The notes under the pieces are model-generated. The model was given only the letters and a program-made list of their open reading frames with translations, made no database searches and was not told where the DNA came from. A DNA stretch of 7,155 bases from positions 1 to 7,155 of the forward strand of contig DASVQA010000112.1 in NCBI GenBank assembly GCA_036389375.1. The letters are read 5' to 3'. Position numbers and translations under genes: made by a program. Origin of the DNA: QHXQ01 sp036389375 (GTDB lineage: Bacteria > Acidobacteriota > Blastocatellia > Pyrinomonadales > Pyrinomonadaceae). Positions 5,270-7,155 of the stretch are shown piece after piece; the stretch's first letter is position 1; each line of letters starts with the position of its first letter.

Positions 5270-7155
5270 ATGAAGATCACAACCGCCCTCTTGTCCCTCA
5301 AAAAAATCCGCTCATTAAAAAAAATTAACATCCTCGCAGCGATCATATGTGTTGCGGTATTAGCGACCTCTTTAGCATGGGCGCGACCAAGCGTAGCGCA
5401 AAGAATTATTCATGAGCCACTGAGTTATATCGGCAAGAGAATTGAAGCTGTGCGTAATTCGCGTAGAGTCTCAGCACTAGCGCCAACTGCGGTAGCTGGC
5501 GATTTTCGTTCGCACCAAACCGGTAATTGGAATGTGACGAGTACGTGGGAACGATTTGATGGAGCGAACTGGATTACCCCCGCACCTAATACGCCAACAA
5601 GTGCTGATGGCGTGATTGAGATACAGAGTGGTCACATAGTATCAATGACAGCAATGGTCACTTATGACCAAGTTTTAGTTGATGCTGGCGGACAAATAAC
5701 AATCGCTGCTGCCGTCACCCACACTTTGGCTAATGGTACTGGCACGGATTTAACCATAAATGGGACTTGGCTAAATCAAGGGGGAACTTGGACAACAACT
5801 GGCACGTGGCAAGTCAATTCTGGCGGTACTTATATACACAACACAACATCAGGAGTTGCTACGCCATTAGGTCAAGCTACTTTCGATCTAGCTAGCAATT
5901 TCATCTATAGAGGTAGCTCGACACTGGTTCCTGCGATTTCAACTTCGGGTCGAACGTATGGAAATCTTTCCTTTGACAGTACGTCAGGAAGCTATGCCGT
6001 AACTGCTTCAGGTAGTGGGACGCTTACAGTCAACGGCAATTTCACTATAGGAGCAAACGTAACCTATTCAACGACGCAGACAGGAGCAATGACGTTTGCT
6101 GGAAGCTTCACTAACAACGGAACACTTACCAATAGTACAGGCACGCAAATATATACATTCACAGGGTCGGGAAAAACGATAAGTGGCAGCAGCGCAATTT
6201 CATTCGAAACTTTAACTGTCAATAGTGGCGCGTCTATTACCGCTAGCAGCCCGGTAACTCTAGCTTCAACATTTACGGGCACAATCAATGGAACGTTAGC
6301 GACCAGTACGACATTCACAAATAACGGCATAATGAATGTCGCTGGCACACTTCAAATCAATCAGAATGGATTTTTCGGTGGTGCTGGTACATATTCTTAT
6401 GATCAATCTAACGGCACGCTCATCTATAACAACACGACCGGCCCATACGGCCCCGTTGACGGCTCGCATCCTTACTGGCCGGCCAGTAACGGCCCGCAGA
6501 ACGTCAACGTCGTCGGCGCGGGCGGCATCAGCCTCGCCGTCGCGCGCAGCGTCAACGGCCTGTTCCAGTATGCCGCCGGCGTCAGCGGCGCGGGCAATCT
6601 GACGCTCAACGGCACGGCGCAGGTGAATAACGGCGGTTTCACCTCAGGCTCGCCGACCTATGGCAGCAGTTCGCTGCTCAGATACAACACGGGCGGCACA
6701 TACGGCCGCAACGGCGAGTGGCTGCCGAACACGACGAGCGGCGCGGGCTATCCCGCCAACGTGCAACTCGGCAACAACACGACGCTCAACCTTGCCAACG
6801 GTTCGCCCAACACGCCCTTCCAGATGGCGGGTAGCCTCACCATTGATGCCGGTTCGACGATGCAGTTGGCCGGCAGCACCCCGCTGACGCAGCCGCTCAC
6901 CATCCTCGGCGCGGTCAACATTGACGGCACGCTCACGCTCTCGACGCAACTGGGCGGCGACCTCAACGTCGGCGGCAACTGGACGCGCAATGCCACGACC
7001 GGCTCGTTCGTCGCCAACAATCGCGCCGTCACCTTCAATGGCACGAGCCAGCAGACCATTCAGGCGGGCACGAGTCCCGCGCAAGAGAATTTCGGCTATC
7101 TCATCATCAACAACCCGGCCGGCGTCAAACTCCTGAGCTTCGTGAACGTGCTCGC
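5270..7155 (+). CDS. Large secreted/surface beta-repeat protein, N-terminal 628 residues (open at right edge)
   Basis: The frame is open from ATG 5270 to the window end without a stop. GGAG (5260-5263) lies six bases upstream. The N-terminus is a signal peptide: basic residues K11-K18, a hydrophobic core ILAAIICVAVLATSLA (21-36), and cleavage possible after AWA (36-38) or SVA (41-43). A domain starting about residue 77 (TGNWNVTSTWERFDGANW, then TSADGVIEIQSGHIVSM) resembles the opening of repetitive extracellular proteins known from Bacteroidota and Acidobacteriota. It is followed by Thr/Asn/Gly/Ser-rich strand repeats such as GTLTVNGNFTIG and GSFTNNGTLTN, which suggests a beta-helix or beta-sandwich stalk. 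Two copies of a Tyr/Gly/Trp-Pro module occur at 386-413 and 472-508. Cysteine is absent after the signal peptide. The role is likely adhesion or another surface function; substrate and anchoring are unknown because the C-terminus is missing. Base composition changes sharply at about 6410 although the frame is uninterrupted. Confidence 0.9.
   Translation, partial: MKITTALLSLKKIRSLKKINILAAIICVAVLATSLAWARPSVAQRIIHEPLSYIGKRIEAVRNSRRVSALAPTAVAGDFRSHQTGNWNVTSTWERFDGANWITPAPNTPTSADGVIEIQSGHIVSMTAMVTYDQVLVDAGGQITIAAAVTHTLANGTGTDLTINGTWLNQGGTWTTTGTWQVNSGGTYIHNTTSGVATPLGQATFDLASNFIYRGSSTLVPAISTSGRTYGNLSFDSTSGSYAVTASGSGTLTVNGNFTIGANVTYSTTQTGAMTFAGSFTNNGTLTNSTGTQIYTFTGSGKTISGSSAISFETLTVNSGASITASSPVTLASTFTGTINGTLATSTTFTNNGIMNVAGTLQINQNGFFGGAGTYSYDQSNGTLIYNNTTGPYGPVDGSHPYWPASNGPQNVNVVGAGGISLAVARSVNGLFQYAAGVSGAGNLTLNGTAQVNNGGFTSGSPTYGSSSLLRYNTGGTYGRNGEWLPNTTSGAGYPANVQLGNNTTLNLANGSPNTPFQMAGSLTIDAGSTMQLAGSTPLTQPLTILGAVNIDGTLTLSTQLGGDLNVGGNWTRNATTGSFVANNRAVTFNGTSQQTIQAGTSPAQENFGYLIINNPAGVKLLSFVNVL
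5294..5329 (+). repeat. Imperfect 18-base tandem repeat with A7 and A8 tracts in the signal peptide
   Basis: Unit 1 (5294-5311) encodes SLKKIR and unit 2 (5312-5329) encodes SLKKIN. The peptide is duplicated but the codons differ: unit 1 uses TCC CTC ATC CGC, unit 2 uses TCA TTA ATT AAC. Each unit contains a homopolymer, seven A at 5300-5306 and eight A at 5317-5324. The repeat marks the position where GC-rich codons give way to AT-rich ones. Confidence 0.8.
5312..6410 (+). other. AT-rich block inside the surface-protein gene
   Basis: Hand counts of 60-base lines starting at 5761, 6061, 6121, 6241 and 6361 give 30, 29, 24, 30 and 25 G+C (40-50%). Lines starting at 6481 and 6901 give 43 and 40 (67-72%). 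Codons such as TTA, ATA, ACA, AGA and GGA are common in the block. I found no TTA or ATA codon after it in the same gene. The frame is continuous across both edges. This suggests a horizontally acquired or recombined gene segment, or less happily an assembly chimera. Confidence 0.75.
6425..6793 (+). repeat. Two copies of a Tyr/Gly/Trp-Pro protein module in the surface protein
   Basis: Copy 1 (6425-6508, residues 386-413) begins YNNTTGPYG, contains PYWP and ends QNVNV. Copy 2 (6683-6793, residues 472-508) begins YNTGGTYG, contains EWLP and ends ANVQLGNNTTLNL. The shared pattern is Y-N-x-T/G-G-x-Y-G, a spacer, W-(L)-P, another spacer, then N-V followed by a beta strand. The copies are 86 residues apart and similar in protein rather than DNA, so they look like ancient structural repeats. 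Further copies are likely beyond the window. Confidence 0.6.

Noticed and set aside
6064..6348. Minus-strand open frame with a very hydrophobic Val/Leu/Pro product
   Set aside because: It is the antisense of Thr/Asn-rich beta-strand repeats in the surface protein, which automatically reads as hydrophobic residues. It has no ribosome-binding site and the sense frame is clearly coding.
6644..7084. Minus-strand open frame of 146 codons rich in Arg and Ala
   Set aside because: Antisense shadow of the GC-rich half of the surface protein, with no domain pattern.

Overview
The window looks like chromosomal DNA of a GC-rich, Gram-negative-type environmental bacterium. Acidobacteriota (class Blastocatellia or a relative) is my best guess, from gene content and codon use. 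This is an impression, not a proven assignment. I see no rRNA, tRNA, CRISPR array, transposase or phage gene.

Left part (1-1860). A minus-strand operon encodes a fused four-cluster ferredoxin / NrfD-type membrane anchor of a molybdo-oxidoreductase (128-1651). Seventeen bases downstream begins a DUF1905-type protein that runs off the left edge. A 212-base divergent intergenic region separates this operon from the rightward genes and carries a plausible minus-strand promoter.

Middle part (1864-4749, all plus strand). It begins with an RluA-family pseudouridine synthase. A short hairpin-plus-T terminator and a good sigma-70-like promoter follow. Next come a small two-helix membrane protein and a glycine-rich, probably disordered acidic protein. 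A second good promoter (TTGACA-N17-TAAAAC) sits about 200 bases ahead of an overlapping gene pair. The first gene of the pair is an unrecognised 124-residue protein. The second is a stand-alone RsbRD_N-like domain of the kind normally found at the N-terminus of stress-sensing kinases and RsbR co-antagonists. The 14-base overlap suggests translational coupling.

Right part (4750-7155). A 520-base stretch with no convincing gene precedes a large secreted or surface protein that starts at 5270 and is still open at the right edge (628 codons seen). It has a signal peptide and repetitive Gly/Thr/Asn/Ser-rich beta-strand modules. Its first 1.1 kb is clearly AT-richer (about 40-50% GC in the lines counted) than everything around it. 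At about 6410 the same reading frame switches abruptly to about 70% GC. An imperfect 18-base tandem repeat in the signal peptide marks the left edge of this AT-rich block. A repeated Tyr/Gly/Trp-Pro module begins at the right edge. This mosaic surface gene and the stand-alone RsbRD_N / unknown-protein pair are the most interesting items here.
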